Under the pieces are notes generated by a model. The model worked only from the letters and a program-made list of their open reading frames with translations. It had not been told where the DNA came from and did not search any database. This document shows, one piece after another, positions 1 to 6,421 of a stretch of 17,604 nt of DNA; the stretch's first letter is position 1; every line of letters starts with the position of its first letter. The stretch is taken from positions 1 through 17,604 of the forward strand of contig JAEYYX010000100.1 in assembly GCA_023428245.1 (NCBI GenBank), given 5' to 3'. Source of the stretch: Pseudomonadota bacterium (GTDB lineage Bacteria; Myxococcota_A; Polyangia; Polyangiales; Polyangiaceae). The position numbers and the translations under genes are program-made.

Positions 1-695
1 CGCGAGCGGAGCTCGCGCGGCGCGGCGCGAGGCCTTCTGAAGTAAGCGTGACGCGCCTCGATGTCTCGCGGCGCGATGATGTCTTCGACTGGGCTCGCGC
101 GACCCGCGAGCGCTTCGGAGTCGTCCATGTTCTTATCAATAACGCTGGAGTGAGCCTCCACGTTCCGATTGCGGAGATGGATCCGGCGGATCTAAATTGG
201 CTCCTATCGATCAATTTCTGGGGAGTGGTCCACGGGACTCAGGCGTTTCTCCCCTATTTGATTGAGTCAGGCTCGGGCCAGATCGCGAACCTCTCGAGCA
301 TCTTCGGCATCATCGCTGCGCCCGGCTCGAGCTCTTACGTCGCCTCGAAGTTTGCCGTACGCGGCTTCACCGAAGCGCTCGAGATCGAACTGAGACAAGC
401 GGGGCACCCGGTGAGCGTAACCTGCGTCCATCCGGGCGGCATTCGTACCGGGATTGTCCGAAACGGGCGCGCCCGCGGCGCGGGCCCTTTGAGTTCGACG
501 CTCGAAGAAGCGGCCCGCGCCTTCGATGAACGCCTCGCGCGCACCTCAGCGGAACAGTGCGCTGAGAAAATCCTGCGCGCCCTCGAAAAGAAGCGACCGC
601 GCGCTCTGATTGGCCTCGACGCTCATCTCATCGATCTGTTCGCGCGCCTCCTGCCGTCGAGCTACCGCGCGCTCCTCGCGCGCTTGCTCCGCTGA
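1..695 (+). CDS. Short-chain dehydrogenase/reductase (SDR), 5'-truncated by window edge
   Basis: This is an NAD(P)-dependent oxidoreductase of the classical SDR family; the substrate is unknown. The reading frame is open from base 3 and encodes the usual stretch after the first Rossmann strands, ending in RLDVSRRDDVF. This means the GTG at 48 is an internal codon, and the real start with the TGxxxGxG cofactor loop lies upstream of the window. Visible motifs are the structural NNAG (in VLINNAGVS), the catalytic Ser in the NLSSIFG strand, and the catalytic YxxxK in SSYVASKFAVRGFTEAL, followed by HPGGIRTG. The C-terminal 40 residues form a Leu/Arg-rich helix, as in SDRs annotated as acetoin- or cyclohexanol-dehydrogenase-like. 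The family assignment is secure, but the specificity is not. It ends 88 bp before the convergent kinase gene. Confidence 0.9.
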   Translation, partial: RAELARRGARPSEVSVTRLDVSRRDDVFDWARATRERFGVVHVLINNAGVSLHVPIAEMDPADLNWLLSINFWGVVHGTQAFLPYLIESGSGQIANLSSIFGIIAAPGSSSYVASKFAVRGFTEALEIELRQAGHPVSVTCVHPGGIRTGIVRNGRARGAGPLSSTLEEAARAFDERLARTSAEQCAEKILRALEKKRPRALIGLDAHLIDLFARLLPSSYRALLARLLR

Positions 696-720
696 CCCGC
701 AGTTGTGCCAGTTCGGCCGT

Positions 721-740
721 GAGCGCTCAGACAAGCGCTC
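721..740. terminator. Hairpin between convergent SDR and kinase genes
   Basis: A perfect 7-bp inverted repeat, GAGCGCT (721-727) and AGCGCTC (734-740), has a 6-nt loop (CAGACA). It sits in the 87-bp gap between two convergent stop codons. Neither side carries a good T-tract, so it is a candidate terminator or 3'-end stabiliser rather than a textbook rho-independent terminator. Confidence 0.4.
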
Positions 741-782
741 CGGGGTACTTCTGAAGGTTCGCAGCTCGCTTGCGCTCTCTCG

Positions 783-2228
783 TTAGAGGGTCGAGCGGAT
801 CGTGCGGCCGGCGCTGGTTCTGGAGGGTTTGGCTGGTTCCTGTGAGGATTTTGTGGGAGTCGGTTCCGAGGTTTTCGGTGGACTCTGCGGCGCGGTTGTC
901 TTGGCTGGAGTCTGTGTGGGCGCTTTGGGGATCGACTTGGCCGTCGTCTTGGCGGGCACCGAAGCGGGCTCCTGCTCTTTTGCGGGCTCAGCAGGTTCGG
1001 GCGCCTTTTTTGCTTTGACCTCTTTGGGGCCGGTTTCTTTCTGCGGTTCCTTTGCAGCCTCCTCCGGCGGTTCGGGGGTCTGAGGAGGCTCGGAGGAGGT
1101 CGCCGTTGGGACGGACGGAGTGAGGGCGGGAGAGGGCTCGGGACTCGGGCGCGAGAGCGCGAGAGCGAGCGCTGCGCCCACGACAAGTACAGCCAAGAGA
1201 CCGGAGAGTGCCAATAGCTTGCGCGAGGACGAGGAGCGTGGCGCGCCGGCGATCGTCGCGGCGGGAGCACCAAACTCGGTGTTCGAAACCCAGGCCCTCT
1301 GGGTGCCTATGGCGCGTGTGTGCCCCGGGGGGAAGTTCGAGCGGTGTTTGACGATCGTGCTGAGGGGCACCCGAAAAGTCGTTGCCCAGTCGTGGAGCTC
1401 GGCTTGGAAGTCGGCAGCGCTCTGGTACCGGTCCTTCGCGTCACGGGCGATGGCTTTCTGAACTATGTGTTGAAAGGCCGCTTCTTCGTCGTTTTTCGGG
1501 GGCTTCAGAGGGGGCGCGTCCTCGAGCACGATCTTGATGATGAGCTCGTTGAAGGTCTCGGCGTTGTGCGGAACGCGGCCGGCGAGAGCTTCGTAGAGGA
1601 TGACGCCCAGGGAGTAGAGATCGGTCCGGTGATCGAGGTCGCGAGAGCCCCGCGCCTGCTCAGGGGACATGTAATAGGGCGTGCCCATCACGATGCCCGT
1701 TTGGGTCATGCTGAACTCGCCGCCTTGGACATTGAACTTCGAAATCCCAAAATCGAGGATTTTGACGAAGTCTGCGGCTTCACCTTCCGGGACGATGAAG
1801 ATGTTATCGGGCTTTAGGTCGCGGTGGATGATGCCCGCGTCGTGGGCCGCGATGAGCCCTTCGAGGACCTGGACAGCGATCGGATAGAGCTCGCGCGGCG
1901 ACATCTGGCCGTGAGAGCGGATACGCTGGGTCAGATCGACCCCATCCAAGAACTCCATGACCATATAGCGCTCACCGCCCGGCAGATCCCCGAGGTCGAG
2001 GACTTGGACGATGTGCTTCGAGCCAATGCGCCCTGCCGCCTGGGCCTCGCGCTCGAAGCGCTGGACCGCGTCTTGGTTCGAGGCCACGTTGCCGTGAAGG
2101 ACCTTGATCGCGACGCGCCTTTGGATGCGCGTATTGAGCCCCTCGTACACGGCCCCCATGCCGCCCTCTCCAAGAAGGCGGATGATGCGATATTTGTTAT
2201 CGAGGACTTCGTCGGGCAAAAGGGCCAT
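783..2228 (-). CDS. Membrane-anchored eukaryote-type Ser/Thr protein kinase
   Basis: This 481-aa Hanks-type kinase phosphorylates protein Ser/Thr. The N-terminal kinase domain (about residues 13-280) has all key motifs: glycine loop GEGGMGAVYEG (20-30), ATP lysine K42 in VAIKVL, catalytic loop HRDLKPDN (135-142), DFG (159-161), and activation segment GTPYYMSPEQ (182-191). It therefore should be active. A juxtamembrane linker leads to a single TM helix (about 338-358). The last 120 residues are an extracytoplasmic Pro/Lys/Ala/Thr-rich tail without PASTA domains, probably an extended, positively charged spacer or wall-binding segment. It starts 30 bp after the Cys-rich lipoprotein gene on the same strand, so the two are probably co-transcribed. 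The lipoprotein and the upstream TPR protein are plausible sensor partners (inference). The ATG start has only a weak Shine-Dalgarno, but MALLPDEVLDNKYRI is the usual kinase N terminus. Confidence 0.95.
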   Translation of the reverse strand: MALLPDEVLDNKYRIIRLLGEGGMGAVYEGLNTRIQRRVAIKVLHGNVASNQDAVQRFEREAQAAGRIGSKHIVQVLDLGDLPGGERYMVMEFLDGVDLTQRIRSHGQMSPRELYPIAVQVLEGLIAAHDAGIIHRDLKPDNIFIVPEGEAADFVKILDFGISKFNVQGGEFSMTQTGIVMGTPYYMSPEQARGSRDLDHRTDLYSLGVILYEALAGRVPHNAETFNELIIKIVLEDAPPLKPPKNDEEAAFQHIVQKAIARDAKDRYQSAADFQAELHDWATTFRVPLSTIVKHRSNFPPGHTRAIGTQRAWVSNTEFGAPAATIAGAPRSSSSRKLLALSGLLAVLVVGAALALALSRPSPEPSPALTPSVPTATSSEPPQTPEPPEEAAKEPQKETGPKEVKAKKAPEPAEPAKEQEPASVPAKTTAKSIPKAPTQTPAKTTAPQSPPKTSEPTPTKSSQEPAKPSRTSAGRTIRSTL

Positions 2229-2258
2229 GAACAGTTCACTTCGATCGGGGCGAAAGCG

Positions 2259-3587
2259 TCAGCAGCGACCCGCACAGCTCACGCCATTGCTGCAATCACA
2301 ATTGCATAATGTGCGCAGCCTGCCTTTCTCGGCGCAGACCCAGCCCGTAACCTCGTCTGCGCAGCCACTGATTCCGCTCGCGGGACACGACTTTCCGTTG
2401 AAGCACGCGCCTGCATAGCAGAGGCCATTGATCGTCGTCGTGCTACAGTCCTGGACGGGCGAGAGCATCCCCTTTGATGTACAAGTGACGACATTGTCCA
2501 TGTAACAGAAGTTGGTCGTTTCACCCTTCTTCGGGGGATTGCACTGCCCGCACTCTTTGTCGGTTTCGCTCAGGTGGACGCAAAGAGGCGTGTCGCGCCC
2601 GCAAGCTTCGTGGTTTTCCCAGGAGCCTTGAGCGCTGCAGCGGAGGACGGTGTTCCCTTCGCACATCTCAGTGCCCGGCACACACACGCCGGTGCACCCT
2701 ACGCCCTCAGAGCAGACGAACGGACACCTGGTATCTGACCAAGTCCCGGTCGCCGAGCAGGTTCGGTAGATCGCCCCGGAACACGTCGTGTCTGTGGGGC
2801 GGCACTCGCCGACACAAGCTCCGTCGACACAGGCCTGATTCTCGCAGGCCGTTACGATCGCGTCAGCCCAATCGGCGCCATTTTCGGGGCAGGTGAGAAC
2901 GGCGGGGTCGCCTTGTTCGGTGGTTCCGCACTGAGTGTCCCCTTGGCTGCAGCCTCCCGTACACTGGCCGTCCTCACAACTCTCACAGATCGTGGTCGTC
3001 CCTTTCCAGGTCCCAGTTCCGTCACAGACCTCTACCGGGATCAGACCCCCGTCCGGGTTCCCACACTGTCGATCGCCCGGGGCACAAGCGCCGCCGCACT
3101 TGTCCCCGACGCACGCAAAGTCGCAGGGCTCCGTCACCCACTGACCATTTTCATCGCAGACCCGCTGCTCCCTCTCGTTTACACATTCGTGGGAGCCAGG
3201 GATACAGACGCCGGTACACTGGTCGTTCGCGCAAACGAACTCACAAGGCTTTCCGACAGCGATGTAGCTTTCGCCCGTGCAGATCTCGAGCTGTTTGCCG
3301 TTACATTCGAGGTCACCTGTCAGGCAGGTCTGCGTTGTCTGAGAAGTACCGCCCGTCGACGTTTCACCCGCCTCACCGCCACCGCGACCCCCTGAGGAAA
3401 CCGAGGGTTCGCCTCCTTCGCCACCATCGTTCTTCTTTCCTCCCGTCGCTTTGGTTCCCCCGCTCTTGAGTGCGTCGAACTTGTCATCATCGAACTCGTA
3501 CTTGGAACGGTCGACGACACAGGCGGAAATGGCCAGGGCGCTGAGGGCGAAGAGGGTTGAGAAGCCGAAGAAGCGAACGTGACTCAT
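2259..3587 (-). CDS. Cysteine-rich modular lipoprotein
   Basis: This 442-aa protein has a lipoprotein signal peptide (cleavage/lipidation at C23 in LAISAC; +2 is Val, not Asp, which suggests outer-membrane retention). A Gly/Ser/Lys linker spans about 40-87. From residue 88 to the end there are six to seven tandem Cys modules of about 36-50 residues. The repeating pattern is a PGxxxC turn, a Cys preceding a GxW segment, then three to four closely spaced Cys ending GxC (for example IPGSHEC, GQWVTEPC, CVGDKCGGAC). Dozens of Cys imply a disulfide-stapled rod or adhesive/sensor ectodomain. No enzyme motif is visible. Similar myxobacterial proteins have been automatically labelled tryptophan synthase alpha chain; nothing here supports that. 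It is the middle gene of an operon, with a TPR protein 50 bp upstream and a kinase 30 bp downstream. Confidence 0.85.
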   Translation of the reverse strand: MSHVRFFGFSTLFALSALAISACVVDRSKYEFDDDKFDALKSGGTKATGGKKNDGGEGGEPSVSSGGRGGGEAGETSTGGTSQTTQTCLTGDLECNGKQLEICTGESYIAVGKPCEFVCANDQCTGVCIPGSHECVNEREQRVCDENGQWVTEPCDFACVGDKCGGACAPGDRQCGNPDGGLIPVEVCDGTGTWKGTTTICESCEDGQCTGGCSQGDTQCGTTEQGDPAVLTCPENGADWADAIVTACENQACVDGACVGECRPTDTTCSGAIYRTCSATGTWSDTRCPFVCSEGVGCTGVCVPGTEMCEGNTVLRCSAQGSWENHEACGRDTPLCVHLSETDKECGQCNPPKKGETTNFCYMDNVVTCTSKGMLSPVQDCSTTTINGLCYAGACFNGKSCPASGISGCADEVTGWVCAEKGRLRTLCNCDCSNGVSCAGRC

Positions 3588-3637
3588 AGCGAAGGGTTTC
3601 CAGAGCGAGGAGGGGACTTGGGAATCGGGGCGAGCTG

Positions 3638-4669
3638 TCAGAAATGACCGTGAGCGAACAGGCCGTAAGAGCCAGCCCCGAGGCGAGGGGTGAGCTCGAG
3701 TCGGGCTGCTTCGGGGGAGCTCCGCTTACTTCCCAAAATGACGAGAGTGACTCCTGTTGCGGTGAGCACACCACCAGAGATCAGAAGAACATTGGCGAGC
3801 ATTGCGGTGTCCGAGGCGGACTGAAAGTCGCGCTCGGCGTCTTCAGGACACACAGTCCCTATGCAGCGGTCGCTCGCTTTGCCTTCGGCGTCTTTCGCGA
3901 GCACGCCGCTGATGACGCCGCCGACGAGGGCAGCCAGGCCGACGCCCCCGACGGCGTAACCAGTCGTTTTGAGGCCTGACCCTGACTTCGAGTCACGTGG
4001 GGGCGGTGGCGAAAGGGGCTCAGCCTGGGCCGGGGCTCTCGCGGGGGCGAACGTGAAAGCATGTTCGCGGCGCTCTTCGGGGCTCGCGGTGACCGTCCAA
4101 GTCTCGGTTTTCCCGCCGGCTTCGGCGGTGAGGGTGAGCTCACCGGAGCGGAGTCCGAGCGTGGTGCTGCCTGATCCGATTTCATAGATCTGAGCCGGAA
4201 CGGAGGAACCCTTCCGCGTCACCTTTACTGTCGTCTTCTCGAGCGGCGAGCTCAGCTCGAGTGTCGTCATGTTGCCGCGCACGAGGAGAAGTTCACGTTC
4301 GATCGCGCTCCGCTCGGAGTCTTCGACCTCGGAGCCTCCTTCGTGGAGATACTGTTCGTAGAGAGCGAGCGCTTCTCCATCTCGCTCGAGCTTGAGCGCG
4401 CAGAGGCCGAGGTTCCCGGCGACCTTCCAAGAGCGGCCGGATTTCGCGTAAGCGAGGGCGAACTGCCGGTAGGCATCCTGGTAGTTCGGAGGGTCGGCTT
4501 GCAGGAGCTCGACGCCGTTCGAAAAATGAAGCCTGGCCTCCTCGAGAGCCCCGTCGGACGCAGGGGCCGGCTCCGGAGTTGTCTCGGCGAGGGCGGGTCC
4601 TCCGGTGAAAAGGAGGACGGAGAAGATGAGGGAAGCACGCGCCGTCGGACGGGTGAGGAGCGCAAACAT
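3638..4669 (-). CDS. Exported TPR-type protein with two C-terminal membrane helices
   Basis: This 343-aa protein has a Sec signal peptide (about 1-28, GGPALA before cleavage) and a TPR-like helical region (about 42-110, including the AYRQFALAYAKSG and AGNLGLCALKLERDGEALALYEQYL helices). A beta-rich PEGA-like segment (about 135-207) is followed by a Pro-rich linker. Two hydrophobic helices (about 237-258 and 288-313) enclose a short segment with a possible disulfide (C269/C274). The architecture is common in myxobacterial envelope proteins; the function is unknown. It is the first gene of the operon with the Cys-rich lipoprotein and kinase, which suggests a periplasmic scaffold or sensor for the kinase (inference). 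The ATG at 4669 was chosen because it gives an ideal signal peptide and lies 8 nt after a TATAGT box, so its mRNA may be almost leaderless. Confidence 0.85.
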   Translation of the reverse strand: MFALLTRPTARASLIFSVLLFTGGPALAETTPEPAPASDGALEEARLHFSNGVELLQADPPNYQDAYRQFALAYAKSGRSWKVAGNLGLCALKLERDGEALALYEQYLHEGGSEVEDSERSAIERELLLVRGNMTTLELSSPLEKTTVKVTRKGSSVPAQIYEIGSGSTTLGLRSGELTLTAEAGGKTETWTVTASPEERREHAFTFAPARAPAQAEPLSPPPPRDSKSGSGLKTTGYAVGGVGLAALVGGVISGVLAKDAEGKASDRCIGTVCPEDAERDFQSASDTAMLANVLLISGGVLTATGVTLVILGSKRSSPEAARLELTPRLGAGSYGLFAHGHF

Positions 4670-4677
4670 GATCCGGG

Positions 4678-4683
4678 ACTATA
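4678..4683 (-). promoter_or_regulatory. Candidate -10 box of the TPR/lipoprotein/kinase operon
   Basis: TATAGT on the minus strand ends 8 nt before the ATG of the TPR gene. No convincing TTGACA lies 16-18 bp upstream. If it is functional, transcription would begin essentially at the start codon, giving a leaderless or very short-leader mRNA. Confidence 0.3.
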
Positions 4684-5037
4684 CTCCAGACCTTCCGGAT
4701 TTTGGCCTGATGGTTCAGGGGCGCCGGGGCTTTTTCGTTTCCACAATGGGGAGAAGCCGCGGGCGAAAAACATCGAGGGCGGAATCTCGCTCCCTGAAAG
4801 GGGGAGAGGGTCGGCGGCGACCATGCTCAGGGGGGCTCCTGGGCTCCTGGTGAGGGAGGAGGGATCGGTCTCTTGGACCCGGCACTCCGGACGTCGGGAA
4901 CGCAAGCGAACCCGACGCTCAGCCTTTGAAACGATTCATAGGGGGCACACGCACCGGGCGCAGAGGCCTCTTTCCCGGTCTCATGCGAGCCCTCGCCTAC
5001 AATTCGCCCAGAAATCGCCCGTGATGCATCGGTGAAT

Positions 5038-5055
5038 GGAGGCTTCTCTTCCTCC
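5038..5055 (-). terminator. Weak hairpin after the SET gene
   Basis: On the minus strand, GGAGG and CCTCC form a 5-bp stem with an 8-nt purine loop, starting 12 bp after the SET stop codon. The tail (ATTCA) is not T-rich. This is a low-confidence terminator candidate. Confidence 0.2.
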
Positions 5056-5067
5056 GCATACCCATCC

Positions 5068-5445
5068 TCAGATGTAAGGGATATGGTCGCAATTTGCCAT
5101 GAAATGGCGATAGTCACAGGTGAGTTCTTCGCCGGGGCGGATATCCCTGATGGCCGTGCCGACGCCGATGCTCGAGAAGTCCACGTTGGGCTCACGGGAG
5201 TGATTCATGTACTTGCCCATGGTGGCCTCATAAAAAAACGGTCCGCCCTCCTCGGGCTCGTACATGTGCCATTCGAGTTCTTCCTTCACGTTGTCCGGAA
5301 GCGCGTTGAACTCTTCCGGCGTGAAGCGAATGTCGAGCTTGTCGTGAAACTTCCAGACAGCCGTTCCTTTCTGGACGAACTCCTTCGCGAACACACCGAA
5401 ACCGTGGATGGGGCTTTTCTCGAGATAGGTTCGAACCAAGAGCAT
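5068..5445 (-). CDS. SET-domain protein (putative lysine methyltransferase)
   Basis: This 125-aa protein consists of little more than a SET domain, which transfers a methyl group from S-adenosylmethionine to lysine. Visible signatures are the N-terminal HGFGVFA (14-20), the SAM/pseudoknot motif YMNHSREPNVDF with N81-H82-S83, and the C-terminal GEELTCDY (106-113 region) carrying the catalytic-type Tyr. No zinc-binding pre-SET or post-SET cysteine cluster is present, so it is a minimal bacterial SET protein. The substrate cannot be read from the sequence. It lies divergently upstream of rpsD, but about 970 bp away, so a ribosomal-protein substrate is only a guess. No Shine-Dalgarno is evident before the ATG at 5445, but MLLVRTYLEKSPIHG is the expected N terminus. 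Confidence 0.88.
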   Translation of the reverse strand: MLLVRTYLEKSPIHGFGVFAKEFVQKGTAVWKFHDKLDIRFTPEEFNALPDNVKEELEWHMYEPEEGGPFFYEATMGKYMNHSREPNVDFSSIGVGTAIRDIRPGEELTCDYRHFMANCDHIPYI

Positions 5446-5498
5446 GACCGAAGGCTAAGAGAGCCCAGAGAGTTGGGGAAGGGGCCCGGGCGAGGAAT

Positions 5499-5669
5499 TT
5501 ATGAGCCGGGGCTCTCGTAGTGGCTGAGATGGTCTCTGGAGGAGCTCTTGGGCTCCCTCCGAGCTTGCGCTTCGAGCTGCCGGAACGCTCTGAGATCCTT
5601 GGAGTCCCACGTTCTCTGCCCGTAGCGCCGTCCCAGAAAGGTGAGGACATAGGTACAGCGAGCGACCAC
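5499..5669 (-). CDS. Possible small ORF, 56 aa, unknown
   Basis: Read from a GTG at 5669, this short frame gives a helix-like, charged protein (YVLTFLGRRYGQRTW, then DLRAFRQLEAQARRE) ending at a TAA 53 bp before the SET gene on the same strand. I estimate about three quarters G/C at third codon positions, higher than the opposite-strand frame over the same bases. A GAGGGG lies about 10 nt before the GTG. No family is recognised. It could be a real small gene, the 3' remnant of a broken gene, or chance. Confidence 0.2.
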   Translation of the reverse strand: MVARCTYVLTFLGRRYGQRTWDSKDLRAFRQLEAQARREPKSSSRDHLSHYESPGS

Positions 5670-5705
5670 GATCGGAGCGCCCCTCGCTCGCCCGCGCCCA
5701 CGGAT

Positions 5706-5860
5706 TGAGCTGGGCGAGGAGACCGATTCAGCTGCGTATCGACGGCGCGGTGGACGAAGTGGCGATTGCGATCTACCGAGGAGACGACGAAGACGCGTCG
5801 GTGATGTGTCTCACTGCGAGTGACGTGTATGTCGTCGCGGGGCGCAAGCACGGAGAGTGA
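5706..5860 (+). CDS. Possible small ORF, 51 aa, unknown
   Basis: From a TTG at 5706, the frame encodes QLRIDGAVDEVAIAIYRG followed by DDEDASVMCLTASDVYVVAG and a KHGE tail. The sequence alternates beta-like hydrophobics with an acidic loop, as in a real small protein or a C-terminal fragment. There is no ATG and no convincing ribosome-binding site, and an in-frame TGA upstream limits it. It is recorded because it stands out from surrounding noise, not because it is established. Confidence 0.15.
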
Positions 5861-6194
5861 GCCGTCTGTTGGCTGTGGGCCCGTTTGCTGCGGGCGGCCT
5901 CTGCCGAACTCGAACGGCACCGAGTCTCCCGCTGCCGTTGACGCTGCTTTGCCTTCGGCTCCGCCCGGATGAGCTCCTCTTCACGGAGCTCGAGTCGACA
6001 TTGTCGTCGACTTGGTCGAGCGCTGATCGTCACGTCGTCGGTCCTCGCCGAGGGTGAGCGGTCGCCCTTGGGGCTCCGCGAATCTCGGCCGGTCGGGCAG
6101 GGGAACACAGGGCGGCAAGCGCGGCTTGGGGCGGCGCACCCGTGGAGCCCGGGTGGACAACGGACGTTCAGTTGAATAATGCAAATGCTTCGCA

Positions 6195-6223
6195 TTGACA
6201 TTCGAGGAAGCTTGGGATAAGAA
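6195..6223 (+). promoter_or_regulatory. Candidate sigma-70 promoter of rpsD
   Basis: A perfect -35 hexamer TTGACA (6195-6200) is followed at 15-17 bp by an AT-rich stretch, GATAAGAA (6216-6223), that can serve as a degenerate -10. The predicted start falls near 6229, exactly at the first stem-loop, leaving a leader of about 190 nt before the rpsD ATG. Confidence 0.5.
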
Positions 6224-6229
6224 ATGAGT

Positions 6230-6247
6230 GCCTCGCTCGAACGAGGC
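6230..6247 (+). other. Stem-loop at predicted 5' end of rpsD mRNA
   Basis: GCCTCG (6230-6235) and CGAGGC (6242-6247) form a perfect 6-bp stem with a 6-nt loop (CTCGAA), at the transcript start expected from the promoter at 6195-6223. A second small hairpin, CGGG-GGAA-CCCG (6266-6277) with a GNRA-type loop, is followed by TTTT (6278-6281) and could pause or attenuate transcription. Confidence 0.4.
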
Positions 6248-6297
6248 CGAAAATCCTAGTGTCTGCGGGGGAACCCGTTTTGCTAGCTTCGCCGATC

Positions 6298-6392
6298 CGG
6301 GCCTCGGCCCCCTCTCTGCCCGCGGGTGTTGCAACTTTGACCAAGCGTGAGGGGGCTGAGGCCCGCCCCTATTTTACCTTTCCTTCGGGCCT
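6298..6392 (+). promoter_or_regulatory. Structured rpsD leader with mutually exclusive helices
   Basis: The arms at 6298-6312 (5' CGGGCCTCGGCCCCC) and 6351-6365 (5' GGGGGCTGAGGCCCG) form a 15-bp stem with a single G-U pair (6306/6357) and a 38-nt loop. The last seven bases of the second arm (AGGCCCG, 6359-6365) are also complementary to CGGGCCT (6386-6392), 25 nt before the start codon; that second helix would be followed by a short T run. The two helices cannot coexist. This is the geometry expected of a translational or attenuation switch. Ribosomal protein S4 represses its own mRNA in E. coli and Bacillus, so autoregulation is the natural hypothesis. Confidence 0.5.
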
Positions 6393-6403
6393 TTCCTGTG
6401 CCA

Positions 6404-6421
6404 ATGAGTCGCCGACCATGA
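6404..6421 (+). other. Five-codon upstream ORF overlapping rpsD start
   Basis: The sequence ATG AGT CGC CGA CCA TGA encodes M-S-R-R-P. Its stop overlaps the rpsD ATG in an ATGA arrangement (stop 6419-6421, start 6418-6420). No Shine-Dalgarno precedes either start. It could couple translation, or could be coincidence. Confidence 0.2.

Larger units (their letters stand above)
4670..5067. other. 398-bp intergenic region, no gene seen
   Basis: This lies between the SET gene (stop at 5068) and the TPR operon (start at 4669), both on the minus strand. Open frames run through it, but none has a family-like protein, a start with ribosome-binding site, or biased codons. It contains the candidate -10 box at 4678-4683 and a weak hairpin at 5038-5055. 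Nothing else could be supported. Confidence 0.6.
5446..6194. other. Long stretch without a confident gene
   Basis: This is about 750 bp upstream of the rpsD promoter and upstream of the SET gene. Several long overlapping frames exist on both strands, but they behave like GC-rich chance frames. Two small ORFs with slightly protein-like composition are listed separately (5499-5669 minus, 5706-5860 plus). An 8-bp inverted repeat, GAGAGCCC (5459-5466) and GGGCTCTC (5509-5516), sits in the putative leader of the SET gene. A small hairpin, AATGC-TTC-GCATT (6184-6196), adjoins the rpsD -35 box. This may be a decayed gene region. Confidence 0.5.

Noticed and set aside
662..1273. Arg/Pro-rich 203-codon frame on the minus strand
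   Set aside because: It is an alternative frame of the kinase tail; its repeats only reflect the Pro/Lys-rich codons of the kinase.
2259..3587. Tryptophan synthase alpha chain label often attached to such myxobacterial proteins
   Set aside because: The protein is a Cys-rich lipoprotein with no TIM-barrel motif; the label would be an annotation error.
4343..5035. A 230-codon plus-strand open frame
   Set aside because: It is antisense to the TPR gene over its first third and continues into the spacer without motif, start signal or plausible composition.
5228..5920. A 230-codon minus-strand open frame covering the SET gene and beyond
   Set aside because: It overlaps the well-supported SET gene in another frame, has Arg/Pro/Ser-rich composition typical of GC-rich chance frames and no recognisable motif.
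6259..6417. N-terminal extension of S4 (53 extra codons, in frame)
   Set aside because: S4 proteins start at M(A/S)RYTGP; the extension is low complexity and coincides with the structured leader.
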